NCBI GenBank assembly: GCA_013396635.1
Contig: WBMW01003826.1
Location: 496,001 to 560,000 of the forward strand
Length of the DNA: 64,000 nt
Direction of reading: 5' to 3'
Source: Penelope pileata
Taxonomy: Eukaryota; Chordata; Aves; Galliformes; Cracidae
The position numbers and the translations under genes are program-made. Below the pieces are notes generated by a model. That model saw nothing but the letters and a program-made list of their open reading frames with translations, made no database searches and had not been told where the DNA came from. Below are positions 24,133 to 37,600 of the stretch, in pieces (positions within the stretch are counted from its first letter, which is position 1; each line of letters begins with the position of its first letter).

Positions 24133-26594
24133 GTGGAGCATCTTTTATCCTCTTCTGAGGACTACAGCAAAATGAACAAAACTATCACACTTCTTTTCTG
24201 AAGCAGGGACATTATCAGGACATCTAGGCTATAAACATTTTAAACAAACAATTCTGAGATAGTTCAAATGAGCAACATGAAAAAATGTTATGTGATGTAT
24301 AGAGTATTTTAACAAGTTCAGGTATCTGTAGCGCTAGGGAATCTTCTCAATGAGTAGGTGGTCTAGCTCATAAATTAGGACACAGTGCTTTTTGGCATTG
24401 GAAAATCTGATTCCATGCTATCACACAGATATATACTAAAACAAGCTTGCTAATACAGGCGCATATCCAATACCTGTTAACTCCTACACTTTTTTTCCTG
24501 CGGTTTCTCTTATAGGGTAAGCACCTTGTTTGTCTTGACCCTGTGAGGCTCACTTCTATGTGTGTTCTCATCTGCACTGTTGCATACAAAGTTGTGATTC
24601 TTAAGACTATTATAAGTCTCAGTGACAAATATAGTTCTGTTAGAGGAAAAAAAATGGTGATTTGTTTTGTGCAACAAGAGATTTGAGAAGCAAGTCTTGA
24701 GACAAAAATTTAATGTCCATTCATGGAGAGAAAATCTGGTCTGCTATTCTCATCTTAAAAAGGGTGGAAGACCAAGGAAACCTGCATGTGTTTCATTTTG
24801 TAAGGCCTCCGTAAAACCTGCAAAATTATTTCATGAATGTTCTGTGAAGATACTGATGTCCAAATAATAATTTTATCCATTAGTCATTACCACTTCCTCT
24901 CAAGACTTATCCTAGGATTCGTTTTATACTTGAAGATTAGAGGGCTGGGGTAAAGTCTACTGTTCCAGTTTGTCTCTTACAATAGTTCTCATGACATGAC
25001 TTTTCTGATCTAAAATAGTTATGTAGATGTTGTGTTCATAAATAATTTTGTTTCTCTCATATCATAGCATATATAAAGTGTAGCAGGTGGTGGCATGAGG
25101 CTGAATCTAGCTTCTGTCAACCCTTGCTTGAGATGATGATTACGTTTTGGGGTTTACATACAAAGCAGAGAACAGACTAGTATTCCCATGGTAGATGGTC
25201 TCTGTCATAATGGCACAGTGACAAACATCCCACTACTGAGATCACAGCAAGAAATTTCAAATATATGCCAATAAAATCAGAATGCAACTACTTGTTCAAA
25301 TCTTTTCTAACATTTATTCATAGTTTACTTATTTCCATATGAAAAGTTGTAATTGTTTGTTTTTGTCTTTCCCCTGTTCTGAGGGAATTTTGGCCAGCTT
25401 AGTCTATACACACAGCAGAAGTAAAACAGGAAGGGTTATTTCATTCAACCTACAATATTCATGAGATTCTTCTGCAGATTCATTAATTTATCTTGAGGGT
25501 GTCTTTCTTGGACAAACAGTATCTGAAGGAAATTGGGTGTTTGAGCTGAAGCCCCTCAAACTCTTTGTATTTCTTGATTTTTCTATCATAACAGTAATTC
25601 AGGATTAATGATTTAATCTATTATTTCTTAGGCTGACTGGAGGGGCTACATTGATAGATCATCAGATGCAATTTGGCAAGAAAACATTCTTCAAGAAATT
25701 GAAACAAAAGCAATATTGAAACTTTGACAGCTGTAGCAGCATCAGCCACAGCAAGAAGAGAGAGCTGTGTAAGCAGCCCCTTCTGCTAGGAGTAGAATGA
25801 CACCTGCCTTGCCCCAAGGTTTGATATCTGATCTTATTGTCTCTAGATAAGATAACATTTTGCCTTACTGCAAGTATCTGTGAATAATTCTGACTCACTG
25901 TTTTCTTTTTTTTGGTTTGGTTTTGTTTTGTTTTTTACTTCTGTGAAACAAAACCAGCACAGTTGTGTTAGTTTGCAGTGTCAACAGTAACATATCTTCG
26001 TACATTGGGAAGTGTAAGATATTTTCAGCTGGCTAAGGAAAACATTTTGAAGTTACATCAGTAGTGTGTAACTATGTATGGAAAATTATTTTTAAGGGTG
26101 TTATGCCACGGTTTAGGAAGGAGAAGACAGCCAAAGGGCTAGAGGAAACAGCAGCTTAGGGGCTAGACAGAGTTACACAAGTAAATACAATTCTAAGAGT
26201 ATTCACTCATGGGTACCAAAAGGGACAATACAATTTGTGTCCATCACCTATGAAAATCTGTGGCATTCAAGGTCCCCAAACTAGGAAAGAAAGCTACTGT
26301 TAGAACCGTGAAAAGAATAACAAGAAGAACCCAAGGATCTGTAGCTTCTCCTCAGTCCCTGATCAGGAAACATGTCTTCTTGGAATGAATTTCCAAGCAA
26401 GAAGACAATAAAATTAATCACCATAAATTTACCAGGGTAGCTCTCTCTTGATGCACCTGCTCGCCTTTTATGAAGACAAGAAATATGGGTGAGAGCAGGG
26501 TACTGTACTGTTACTAGTAAGGTTTTTGACATGCAACCTTATTTAGAAAGAGAGGAAATGTGGGCCATGCAAATGGATTGTTATATCGGTTAAA
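24133..26594. other. Unannotated DNA
   Basis: No gene or transposon recognised in about 2.5 kb, apart from the G/T-rich run listed separately. Confidence 0.45.
25904..25936 (+). repeat. T-rich (TTTTG)n-like run
   Basis: 'tttttttggtttggttttg' followed by 'ttttgttttttac' is a short simple repeat on the plus strand. Confidence 0.75.
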
Positions 26595-27245
26595 AACCAG
26601 CTGGATTGCCAACCTGCCAAGCTGATAGTGTAGCAATCAATAGCTTGATGTTAATTTGGCAGATGTAACAGTGTACCCTGGGGTCAATACTGGAGCTAAT
26701 ACTACTAAATATCTCTATCAGTGTCCTGGATAATGAGACAGAATATACTCTCAACAAATTTATGGATGATGCTACATCAGGGAGAAAAGTGACTGACATG
26801 CCAAATGGCAGAATTTCAATCTAGAAGGACCTCAGTGAAATAGAAAAATGGACCAACAGAAGCCTCATGATGTTCAATATGAAAAATAGAAATGCCTCAA
26901 CCTAGAGACAAATAACCATGTAAATCTTCACAGGCTGGAAACTGACTAGTTGAGTAGCAATCCTACTCAAGGGGACCTGAGTGTTCAGAGTAGATGCCAT
27001 ATTGAATATCAGCTATCACTGTGGTCTCACTTCAGTTAAGACAAACTTCATAAACCAAGTAAATTGAGGTACATTAGGAAGAGCATGAACAGTGGATCAA
27101 AGTAAGTTATTGCCATTGTTGTTCCCCTCTGCTTATCTTTGGTGAGATGACACCAGAGATCAATTCTATTTTGGGCCCACTTTTCAATAAGGACATTGAG
27201 AAAACAGGAGACTGCCAAGTAGAGTGCTGCCAAGACAGTCAGTGA
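26595..27245 (+). mobile_element. Older CR1 LINE fragment, 3' half of ORF2
   Basis: The stretch 'tggggtcaatactggagcta', then 'ctctatcagtgtcctggata' and 'caacaaatttatggatgatg' corresponds to the end of the CR1 reverse-transcriptase domain, where a Y/F-x-D-D catalytic motif lies. Here the corresponding codons read F-M-D-D ('tttatggatgat', 26758-26769), a one-residue change. The downstream part ('gtcatgatgttcaat'-like to 'gccaagacagtcagtgaccc') follows the CR1 order with many indels and stops. It is clearly more diverged than the copies at 24 kb and 42 kb, and no 3' tail is preserved. Confidence 0.75.
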
Positions 27246-27796
27246 CCCAGAGGAGAGACCTAGGAAAATATGTCATCAACTGTCATGACTGTCAATAAAT
27301 CTATGGCTCAATATAACAATATTTATATTCAATGCATATGGTTTTATTCATTCATGTTACGTGTATTTGAAGATATATATATATATTCTGTACTAAAGAT
27401 GTGATTTTCAGGCATGAATAGTTTCAGAATCAGATTATTTTGTGTAAAAACAACCTGTACAACCTTTTATACCTTTCCCAGATGATCTCAGATAAGAAGC
27501 AATAGGCCTCAAAGATAATAAAAACAGGGAAGTTTGCTATTCATGAAAATATTTTAAGATGTCATCAGACTTGTACAGAGAGTGAACAAGTTATGTTTTG
27601 AAGATTTTCTCTTCATTGCACAGAGCTAAAATGTCTTTTTAAAATAAGATAATTGATTTTCAGGTAGTGACAAACATACCAGCAACTGAGACCTTTAGTA
27701 CCTGTCTTAATTTAGTATTTTTCTGTGTCTTCCGTTATAACTTTTTCATCTATAGTTATGTGCTGCAAGGATATGCAGATGGTTGCTTTTAGAAAA
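27246..27796. other. Unannotated AT-rich DNA
   Basis: No gene recognised. It contains a short (AT)7 run at 27373-27387. Confidence 0.45.
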
Positions 27797-27915
27797 TCAT
27801 AGAATCATAGAATGGCTTAGGGTGGAAGGGACCTTAGAGGTCACCCAATTCCACCCCTACCCTGCCATGGGCAGAGTTTCCACCCACAGGATCAGGCTGC
27901 TCAGCCTGATCATGT
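27797..27915 (-). mobile_element. CR1 LINE 3' end, antisense
   Basis: 'atcatagaatcatagaatgg' followed by 'cttagggtggaagggacctt' and 'cctgccatgggcagagtttc' is the reverse complement of the CR1 tail, including two terminal octamer units. About 120 bases remain and the 3' end is at about 27797. Confidence 0.9.
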
Positions 27916-27929
27916 TGACAGGTATCACG

Positions 27930-27952
27930 TAATAAGGTACCTTACCTTATTA
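27930..27952. repeat. Perfect hairpin next to CR1 truncation point
   Basis: 'taataaggta' (27930-27939) and 'taccttatta' (27943-27952) are exact inverted copies with a three-base loop 'cct'. It lies 15 bases beyond the truncated end of the CR1 at 27797-27915. Function unknown. Confidence 0.8.
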
Positions 27953-28509
27953 TTATACCTTGTTTGTGTCTTCAATTCAGTGCAAGGAATTATTTTGTTA
28001 AGCACAAAACTGAATGAAGAAAACGATGACCTGGTTTAGTTAAAAAGCCAAGTCTAGTTCTATAGAACTCTTTGCAAAATCTGGGTCTTATTTTTACTAT
28101 ATAGATATAGTAGATAAGAGAAAATAGTGAAGCCATGCTGAGAGTGGCCTACTTTGCAGTGTTCCTGGATCCTGAAAGAGTTCAGCAATGCCACTTAGAT
28201 GCTGTGATTCACTTCTCATTGAAGTGAATGATCTTGGCATGTGATGTGGAGATGATAACTATAGACTCTACAGTCATGGCTGCGGCATTTGGACCATTAA
28301 TTTTGTTACCACCAGAGCAGGCACTGAACTGAGCTCTAAGTGGTCTGCAAGCCAAGTTAGGGCTTGCTGCACATCTTGCATGTATCATAGTATATTCATC
28401 CTTCCCTTATCATGGGTCATTATGTATTCAGTTGCTATTATGGACATAATGCTCTTCTCTCCACTTCCTGTCTACACACTTTATTCTCTCTATCTCATCC
28501 TTCATTCTT
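27953..28509. other. Unannotated DNA with a short inverted repeat
   Basis: No transposon identified with confidence. At 28207-28229 'attcacttc' and 'gaagtgaat' form a 9-bp inverted repeat with a five-base loop. At 28056-28069 'agttctatagaact' is a perfect palindrome. Confidence 0.45.
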
Positions 28510-28893
28510 CATCCCTCACTGCCCTGGGGAGTCTGTGTCATGCCCAACTCCCTCTGGTGAAGAATCTTTTCCTAATCCCCAGCCTGACTCTCCCCTGACA
28601 CAGCTCCATGCCATTCCCTTGAGTCCTGCAGCTGTCCCCAGAGAGCAGAGCTCAGCGCTGCCCCTCTGCTCCCCTCGTGAGGGAGCTGTAGGCCGCCATG
28701 AGGCCTCCTCTCAGCCTTCTGTTCTCTGGCCTGAACAAACCAAGGGACCTCAGCCACTTCTCACACGCCTTGCCCTCTAGACCCTTTACTGTCTTCATAA
28801 ATACTCCTTTGGGAACTCTCTAACACCTTTATGTCCTTCTTATATTGTGGCACCCTAAATTGCACCCAGTGCTCAAGGTGAAGCCACACCTGT
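28510..28893 (-). mobile_element. CR1 LINE fragment, end of ORF2, antisense
   Basis: Reverse complement of the CR1 region before the 3' tail: 'ccctctggtgaagaatcttt' then 'tcctaatccccagcctgact', 'ctctggcctgaacaaaccaa', 'cctcagccacttctcacacg' and 'cagtgctcaaggtgaagcca'. It differs from the tails with the 'ttccaac' block elsewhere and lacks its own 3' tail on the low-coordinate side. It explains the GC-rich open frames here (for example 122 codons on plus, 61 on minus), which are not genes. Confidence 0.8.
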
Positions 28894-30344
28894 TGGGAAA
28901 TCAACTAGGGGTGCTGAAGCTCTCCCTTTTAATGTGCTGTGGTAATTCTGTGAAGGCTGCAAGCAGCCCCACAAGAGACTTCAGCCTTTTAGAGACTTAT
29001 AGAAATAGTTTGGCTGGTTTTCTCACAAAAGTCTTAGACAACAATGTGGCCATTTAATCTCAGGGTGTTTTCTTGCTCTTAACAGAAGCCTGAAGAATAC
29101 CTGACAATGGCCTTTGGCACAGAGCACCCACTTTCCATCCCTTTACTCTATTATATTGATGATTCTGATACTCCTTTAGCAAGCAGCTTATTGCCAGGGA
29201 GTTAACAATTTGTGTGGCCTCTTCAGCAAGTAGCATGTCTCAGTACTGCTCTGTTTGGTTACTTGGACATGATTCTGCAATGGCTGTCTGTGAGAAACTT
29301 CTCTATACGTTGAAAAGATGTCCTGATTTCTTCTGCAAAAGAAATATATACGTATATAAAACATAACCACATAAGAGATCCTGGAAGAGAAAGTAGCTCT
29401 AAAATCTGAAAGACAAATATCAGTTTAAATGGTTTAAAGCCAGAACTTTCTAACAGTATTAGAAATACATTCTCTGGTTTTGGTGTTGTTCTCTCTGTAC
29501 TCTAAAAGTTTAAAAGAAATGACTTTGTATATGGATGAGAGAAAAGTGCAGAGATTATTATTTAAACTACAAAGCAATGATTTTAGGTAGGACCATGTGA
29601 CTCTAAACAATGGAGTATGGCCAACTGAATTGTTCTATGCTGCTTTGGAAACAGTTAAAAATTGGCAAGCATCTAGGAGTGCAATTCTGAGCAAGGAAGA
29701 GGCTTTTAAACTGTTTCTTTCTTTCAGGTTCTTTAATAATAAAAAAACGCAAAATTTATTTTAAAAATGTATTATTCTTGAAGCAAAAAGCATTAATGAA
29801 GTCTGCCTGCTGATTTGTCTCTATATTATTCAAAAATATAGTTAAACAAAGAAGCTTAGACTGTTTAGTTAGTCCATGATATATAATTTGGTCCTCTGAA
29901 AACTAGTGCTAGTGAAGTCGTTACTATCAAAATATTGGTCATACAATTTAAAAGCAAGTAAAAACTGACTTGAAAAATGTTTGTTAAATGCATAATACAT
30001 TGATATACACATTATATGTGTAATTGTCTAGAATAATCTCTGATAGAGGTGTCACTAATCATGAACCTGTCTCTACATGTCTTGCAATTTAGAGCAGTTA
30101 AATGTTTTCCACTCTGATAGATCCACCTCCCACCTTGGCCAGAGAGATCTTGTCTCACGGACAGTCATCTCTTCCTCATGCCATGAAAAGACCTATTTAA
30201 TGAGAGGTCATTCATGTCAGATCATTTTGTTAGTATTTCCAAATAAATGAGTGAAAAAGAGGGGGAAAGGAGCCTTTTTCTTCTTTTCTTTAGCATTCAT
30301 TTAGATTGGAATTCAAGAGGTCACAAGCTATAATAGCCTATTTC
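28894..30344. other. Unannotated AT-rich DNA
   Basis: No recognisable gene or repeat in about 1.45 kb. Confidence 0.45.
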
Positions 30345-30533
30345 ACTATTTCATGGAAAGGATTGTCTGCCCAGAGAAGTTGTGGATGCCCCATCCCTGT
30401 AGGTTTTCAAGGCCAGTTTGGATGGGGCAACATGACCCTAGTGGGTGGCAACCCTGCCCACAGCAGGGCAGTTGTGAAACTGGATGATCTTTAAGGTCCT
30501 TTCCAACCCAAGCCATTCTATAATTCTATGATC
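30345..30533 (+). mobile_element. CR1 LINE 3' end
   Basis: 'tgcccagagaagttgtggat', 'gccccatccctgtaggtttt', 'caaggccagtttggatgggg' and 'aaggtcctttccaacccaag' with the tail 'ccattctataattctatgat'. It is about 190 bases long and truncated at the 5' side. A 62-codon frame within it is part of the repeat. Confidence 0.9.
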
Positions 30534-31039
30534 TTCAGTTTGGGAACTTCAAAAGGCAATTTGATAAATTTTGCCAACGTGTTCACTATTAGATAGCTTA
30601 AAAGCTGTCTTGTTTCCAGTTCCTGCTAAGGGCTCATCTGTCCCCTATGTAGATTGTTTGTTCCTCTGTTCTATTTTGAGGTGAACCAACTGGACTCTGT
30701 AAGATAAAATTCACCTGTAATTCTGCAGATAGTTTGGTCCTGTCATTTTTCGCAACTGGAGGTATAACCAAGATTGCAGTCAGCTACCTTGATAAGCTTA
30801 TGCCCTCAAGCTCTCCCACATGTCCTCCAGGCATACCACTAGACACAAAGCAGTGACCCTCACGGTGATATTATCAAAACAACACTGTTTCTGTGAAACA
30901 TAGCTGTCATATAATTTCACACAAAGAACCCTGGCCAAATGCAGTGTGCAAGTGGTGCACCAGCTGCAGAGAGGAGTTGTTGTGATTGCCTGCCTTGTTC
31001 TGGATGGATATGAGCCAAGCTGAGGCCAAGGATTTCTTT
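30534..31039. other. Unannotated DNA
   Basis: No clear feature. The last 60 bases may belong to the CR1 fragment that follows, but the similarity is too weak to include. Confidence 0.4.
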
Positions 31040-31218
31040 TGGGAGGATGGTAAAACACTGGAGCAAGCTTTCTTAGAGGTCTGCTTGACACCTTATGTTC
31101 AAGAGACATCTGAACAATGACCTCATTAATGTGCTGTATCTTTTGGAAAGCCCTGAAATGGTCAGGCAGTTGGATTGGTTGACATTTGAAGGCCCTTCCA
31201 ACTGAACTATTCTATTCT
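31040..31218 (+). mobile_element. CR1-type LINE 3' end, divergent subfamily
   Basis: 'aaacactggagcaagctttc', 'caagagacatctgaacaatg', 'gccctgaaatggtcaggcag' and 'cccttccaactgaactattc' followed by 'tattctag' form a CR1-like tail. Its terminal repeat is of the 'attct' kind, unlike the 'attctatg' octamers of the other copies, so it belongs to a different subfamily. Confidence 0.7.
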
Positions 31219-34200
31219 AGACAGACTTCCAGAACTTTTAAATACCAGAACATAAAAATGTCTGAAAGGCTAGATGCGAGCATCAAATTACTCATTGTTA
31301 TTTCATCTTTGAAAGGGAAATTAAATGTACGCTCAGAAGAGCTTATCTTCCCATGTTGTCCCTGGAATAATAATTCAAAAAATGAGCTCGATACAGCTGT
31401 TAAAGTCATAGCTGGCTAAAGGTAGAATGATATGTTTCTGGAGGCAATAATTATTATATATTTAACTTCCTAGGTTATGGTCTTGTCATGTACTTAGAAT
31501 CAGTTTAGTTATTTACTGGGAGCTGGAGCCTGAAGGAAAAAGTCAATACAAGTTCAATTCTGTAATTGCAGCTGGACAGCTTTCCTCTGCGTTGTTACCA
31601 AGCAAATGATTGTCGGTGAGGCTGTGAGCATTGGTGACATTTCTTTAAAAATACAGCTACTATCTTATTCCTGGACAACTTGTGAAAAAGTGAGTGGCAT
31701 TTTTATAAATCAGTTTCACTAGGATAGATTCATTATCAGGAAACCCTTATATGTACCATCCTGCTGATGGAATAGGAGCCACAAATTATGAACCATGAAG
31801 AATTCCAGAGGAATTAATATTTTAGCCTGCAGAATAAGGGGGAAAAAAAAGTGATATAGAAGAACCAAAGCTGAAAACTTTTGTGTGTAAGGAAAAAATC
31901 AAGTACTTGGTAAAGGAGGCAGTGCAACAAAGTGTGGTGACCAGAGGTGAAGAAGTTGAGAGCCACAACTAATGTGGAAGAGGTATTGTGCTAAAGTTCC
32001 AAAGCAAGGACAAGGAGTCAGAACTTAGATAAAAATTAAACAAGGACCTACAAAAAAGAATTGGAGAAGAGTCTGATGCCATCAAAATATTCTAAAAGTG
32101 AATTAACTGTTAAATATATGTAAACCAGTGAATAAAAGAAAAAACTGATAAAGAAAGAAGGGCCAGTTTGGAACATCCAAAGAAAAGCTAGAGGAAGAAT
32201 GGGTTGGATTTTTAAGACATAATTTGAGAGGACGAAAGCAGAAACATGAGTGTGAGAGGAAAAGAAGCAAGATAAATAATTCTGGCTTTGTAGTCTAGTT
32301 TCAGTGATTGGTGAAAGGAAGGAAGAGACATAGAAAAATATATAGAGATATGTCTTCTGAAGTTAAATTCTAGAGTTTCTATTTTAATGATTTGAAAAAC
32401 AAAAAATAGAAAGGTAATCCAGGGAGAAACAATAATGTGAATCCTGATTAAAGGCAGAATGATGACAGAAGTCAAGTTGACAGAAGACAGTGGATGAATT
32501 CAAACTCATTATTTTCTGAGTTACTTCTCTCTCTCTGCTTAGAAGATACAAAACATAGGAGTAGTATTAACTGCACAAACAGGTATTCTGAGGAGTTTGT
32601 CAGCTATGAATCTAGAGTATCAGACCAAAAAGCATCAAAATTATGTGGTTTTGAAATTCCTGCTGCCCCTGGACATAACAACCATTATGCTTTTTTAAAA
32701 TTATTTTTTATATACTTTTTTAACTATTTAGGAAAAGCATTATTGCTGTTCAAGACTTTGGCAGCTGGCCCACAGTTATGTCAGCTTCATATTAAATTAA
32801 TGTATCTTCTGAAAATTACTAACATACATAGGGAGATGTCAACCTAGAAGACAGAAGGAAAGAATAGTCCTAATTCTTTCTGCTGCTGCTCTGTCTGCTG
32901 GAGGGAGACAAGTCGGTTTTGCCATACATGTCTTCACTCACTGTGGGATTATTCCTGTCTACTGCTTTGACATTGCTCTATTTTATTTCAAGGGTGAGTA
33001 AAGCAGTGATTAAAATGATTCCTACACGGACTATGAATGTAGTGCTTCGGGAAACTTCAACAAGTGAAAACACCTAAATGAAAATAATTATGATTTTTGC
33101 CATTAAAAGAATAACTAAAAGGATGAATTTCACCAGCTGGGAATGCTTTCTGGTGAATTACATATGACAATCTATAGCAGTCAGGATGTCTATTCCCAGC
33201 TTCTGTTTTCTTTCTTATTTAGTCCTGCCAGTACAGATCTCTAGCTCATCAATTCCCCCAAAATGTTAAATGAAGCCACTCAAAACTCTTGATTTTTCTA
33301 CTCCATAACAGTTGATAAGCTGGAGCTGTTGAGAGAGAGATCAGGACAAATGATTGCCTTCTCTGTGGAAGTTCTGCCCTGCAGATCACTGTTTTATGTC
33401 TGTTTTTACATCAATGCTTTGGTAGTGATCAGAGAAAACTACTGATTTGCCTTGGGCATGTGACATAATCCAAAATAATTTGGGAGGGATATTTTACTAG
33501 CGCAGACTCCTTAGAGCACAGAGAACTTGAAGGGCTGCATTTTCATTGTCATTCCATTAGTGTGAACAGAAGCTGTACTTGTAACTCCCTGTGTAATTCG
33601 AGAAACTTCAGTAAGAACTGTAAACAACCTGTCAAGTCTTCCTGAGTTTTAAGAAATCTTTTATTCAGCTCAGTGAGGTTTTACTTCACAATTCCAGCTG
33701 CTCATTTTTCTTTTTGCTAAAAGTGTATGGGATTATTTTTCTGTAAACAAAATTGAAAAGACCAATTTTCTTCTGACTAAGCTTGATTAACTTTTTGTCT
33801 CTACCTTAGTAAAATTGATTTTCTGTACAGAAAGATTTAACAAATGATATTAATTAAGATACACTCAAAGCCATGATGTTTATTAAAAATACAGCAAATA
33901 TGCCTCTCAGCTTGCTAGATGTAACTACTTAATCTCACAGTTCTCTGCTGGACTGCATACCAAAAGCGAATATATGCTCTGTGAATTCCATAGAATGTGT
34001 AGTAGCTGTTTCCTCTTATTCATTATGATTGTAGTTAATGTTAAAACAGGAGCTTAGAGTTATTTGTAGGAAGATTGAGAAATCCTGGTGAGAAGTCAAT
34101 GTGTGGTACAGCTTGTGCCTAGAATGTGCCAACACAGCTGACCAGAGTGAGAAAATAACCATGGGCTGGCACAGGTCTTGGCTGGAGGCCCCTTCCTTCA

Positions 34201-34563
34201 CTTGCTGAACATTTCTTTTCTCTCTAAATCACTACGGAAATACCTGCCCCAGGATTCTCTAACATATTGCAGATTTAAGAGTGGACCTACTGTCATGAAC
34301 ATTTGCTGCTGAAGAGGGGATATATCCCAGCAAGGTGAGGAATAATGAATATCTGGTGCAAAAGCCCCAAACAACCCTTCTGACTCAGAACAGTTTGGGT
34401 GGTAAAAGTATAAGATGAGGTTTCATTCAATCTGTTAGAGGCTGAAAAATATATCAAACAAATGTTCACTCCGTGATACTATTAGACACTTAGTATCTTG
34501 GGGAAGGATATTTTGGATTCATGTGATCATTTTGACAATTTAAGGCCTTATGCAATTTCAGTG

Positions 34564-34565
<2 letters not shown>
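31219..34565. other. Unannotated DNA with a purine-rich strand
   Basis: No transposon or gene recognised. From about 31820 to 32480 the plus strand is strikingly rich in A and G. A 117-codon frame at 32494-32847 has no recognisable domain. Confidence 0.45.
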
Positions 34566-34601
<36 letters not shown>

Positions 34602-34623
34602 GGGTTGTGGGTGTTTTTTAANT
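34566..34623. repeat. Long poly-T run followed by an N
   Basis: About 35 T in a row are followed by a G/T-rich segment ('ggggttgtgggtgtttttta') and a single N at 34622. This is either the A-tail side of an unseen insertion or, more likely, polymerase slippage and an unresolved base in the assembly. Confidence 0.8.
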
Positions 34624-37600
34624 TGAGGGTGTAGGGGTCTTTTCAAAAGGTTGGTTAACGTCTGAAAACTGATGCCTGAACTGTTTGTGTATGTTAAAAA
34701 CATTATGATTTCTTATGAAGAGAAAGGACCTGGCTAAGAAAAAAAGTAAAATAAAAGGAATCACGGAAATCTCACTCATGGCTCAGCCACAGCAGGATCT
34801 GTGCCTGTAAGTTGACTCAGTCATATTTCCATTTGTTCTCTCATTTCAGTAGGATTCAGTCTGATGAAATTTCAATACTACCTAGTTGTGAGGTTGCCCC
34901 TGTGAGCTTTCCTTTATCTGTGAGTACAGACATTTTTCATTTTCTTCTTGAAATAGCAGTTTGAAGCTATGCTTTTTGCAATAAAGAGCACCTGCTTTAT
35001 TTTCCAGAGATAGCTAGAGTCCACTACCCTAGAGAGCAACCACTGTATTTACTTTTTAAAGTACTTTGGTATCCTGAAATACAATTTGCTGTGTAAGAAT
35101 TTCAGTTTCTGTTACCATTAAGTCAGAAACTTGACAGTTTCACACTATTACTACTCTACTTGTTGTTGCCATTTAAAAAAAAAGAAAAAGGAAAAAAAAA
35201 GGCATATATTTCACACTCAGAGAAGGCTGGACAAAATCTTGCCTCTGGATTTGTACATTCTCATACAGAGATGTCAACGTACCTTAAAAAGCTTCCATTA
35301 TGGAGGCTTTGCTTCTGGTCTGACATGGTCAGAAAAAAAAAAATCATCTTGCACATGAACATTTCTCACTTAGTAGAAATACAATAAGTTCACCAAAATG
35401 AGGAGTGACTCTGGTTTTAATCCATAAAGGGAGATTAGCTCACCAGGTCAGAAACTGTTTTTTAATGTAGAGCTGAATGATATGCACCTGTAGGTATATA
35501 CTACTAATTAACAACTTTTTAACAAGAGGTGGTTAACGAAAGGAATCTACTTTGATGCAATTGGTTTTAAGGAGACCATTAAACAAGAGCAATGTGATCC
35601 TGTGCAACCTCTGCAATCCACTTGATCCTAAAAGGAATTAAGTAGTTTTCATGAAAATACAGATATAGTAGTATTTATATGATGCTGAAATTTAGCTCTG
35701 CTCAATAACCTCGATTATTACAGTAGTGGCCTGGGATTCTAGTTATAGATCATAACTGAAGTGGGATGACAATGTACAAATCAGAGCTATCTTTACATAC
35801 AGGCGACAAGGTAGTAACTTGCAACCTGCTTTTGTTATTATGAAGTGATTTGCTTAGGCCTTCAGAACACGGCTGCTAAGGCAACTCTAATGCTACTGGT
35901 AGCAATGGAAAGTTCAGATTGGAAATGACAATCCTATATCTCACAAAAGTGAAAGATAGGATCTAAGAAGTAGAGTATTGAAATCTCAGAGTACTGAAGA
36001 ACAGATTAGTTGAAAATACGTCTCTCTCAAATTTCTATAGGGCACAAAACATCTGCAAATTCAGAACTGCCTGAAACCTACTGACCCCTTCAAGCCACTT
36101 TGTCCTCAGTCTTGATTGACAGAGACTCGCACTAAATTTTATCTGATATCAGCATATACCAATGCCTGACAGAATATGCCTTATGAACGAGGAACTGTCC
36201 ATACCAACATCAAGAACTCAGGATATGATATTGAATGAATGTAATAATACCACACAACTCCTTTCATTAAGTGGTACTTTTAGGTTTTTCTTATCTATAA
36301 GGTCTTCAAACTTGAATTATTGTGATTGCTATATTTTTGTCTTTATGACAAAAAACATAGAATCAATGAGAACAATATTCTTTAAATAATAGAAAGCTCT
36401 AATGACACTTCTTATAATTCAAGTCACCAATTTGAATTTTTATATGTGCGTAACTCTTATTAAAAGAATTCTCGTGGAAAAAGCATAAGTAATTTTCATT
36501 TTCCAGCCTGTAATTTCTATTTTATAGGTTGGTTTTTATATACACAAGCACACTTACATATTCACACTTATATATTCCACACTATAAAGACACATTGAAT
36601 GTAACAAGATGAATCGAGCTAAAATGGGAAGAAATGAAAACTAGGAAAAAGAAAAAAGAAACAAGGAGAACAAAAATATGTGATATTTCAATGATATTCC
36701 CAAATTCATTTGTGCAAGCCTTTAGTCCCAAATTGCAGATTAAGCAAGTGTTCAGTGATGAGAGTAGAGAATGATAGTTTCTATTTAAGGAGAAAGAGTA
36801 CAGACTGAAAAAGGAATTGTGCTTACCTGTATGTGCAACACGATTTGTATGCAGCTATGAGTACTTGGTAGAAAAGGACATTTTGATGAATCTATTCATA
36901 AAGCTGTTCATGTTTGGCAAATCTAGAGAAAGATTTAACCCCCAGACTAATTTCTTCCAACAGAGAACAATCTGGTACTCAAAAATTATATTCATATCTA
37001 AATATGGACTCATGTATTTTATCCATCAAAATGGAGGTACTGCTATTTCTGACCACATTTAGAATTTGTCCTACAGAACTACTGTCCATGTTAACTATCA
37101 AGAATACTGCAGTTGTTTAACTCAATATTAATTAACTGCACAATGATTAGCATTGTAGTCTGGGGGGAGAGGGGAGAGGAGAGAGAGACAAAAAATAAAA
37201 TATATTTTGAGTCCAGTGTTCCAGTTTATAACTTTGCAATATTACATCTGTGGCAATTTAGGAAATTCTATGATATTGATAGTTCACTAACATTACTTCA
37301 GTTTTTAAAATTGCTGTATCTTAGGATAGTTCAGCAAGTGTACCCAGCAGTAAGATGTCAGCCCTGGGTCCCAGGATCAGAGTGCTGAAGATGATGGAGA
37401 TCAACTTGCCAGGAAGGAAGTTCAAAAAGTGCTGGGATTCCTCCACCCTAGCCTCTGTCTCTGGAAATAGCAGTTGGACACACATAGAAAGTTCACAGAT
37501 ATAGAAAGGGCAGGTGAGGGCATATTTTCATCATAGATGGGTCTTATTTAATTGTGGGAACAGTGTAGGGAGAAAGAAACTGATTCCACTCAGAAGATGT

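Noticed and set aside
28543..28556. CTCF-like word on the minus strand inside the CR1 at 28.5 kb
   Set aside because: The 'accagaggga' word belongs to the CR1 sequence and misses the key 'GGC' of the core.
28412..28780. 122-codon plus-strand frame in GC-richer sequence
   Set aside because: It lies mostly in an antisense CR1 fragment.
32980..33001. Splice-donor-like 'caagggtgagtaaa' after a T-rich stretch
   Set aside because: No open frame, acceptor or similar exon nearby. Such words are frequent by chance.
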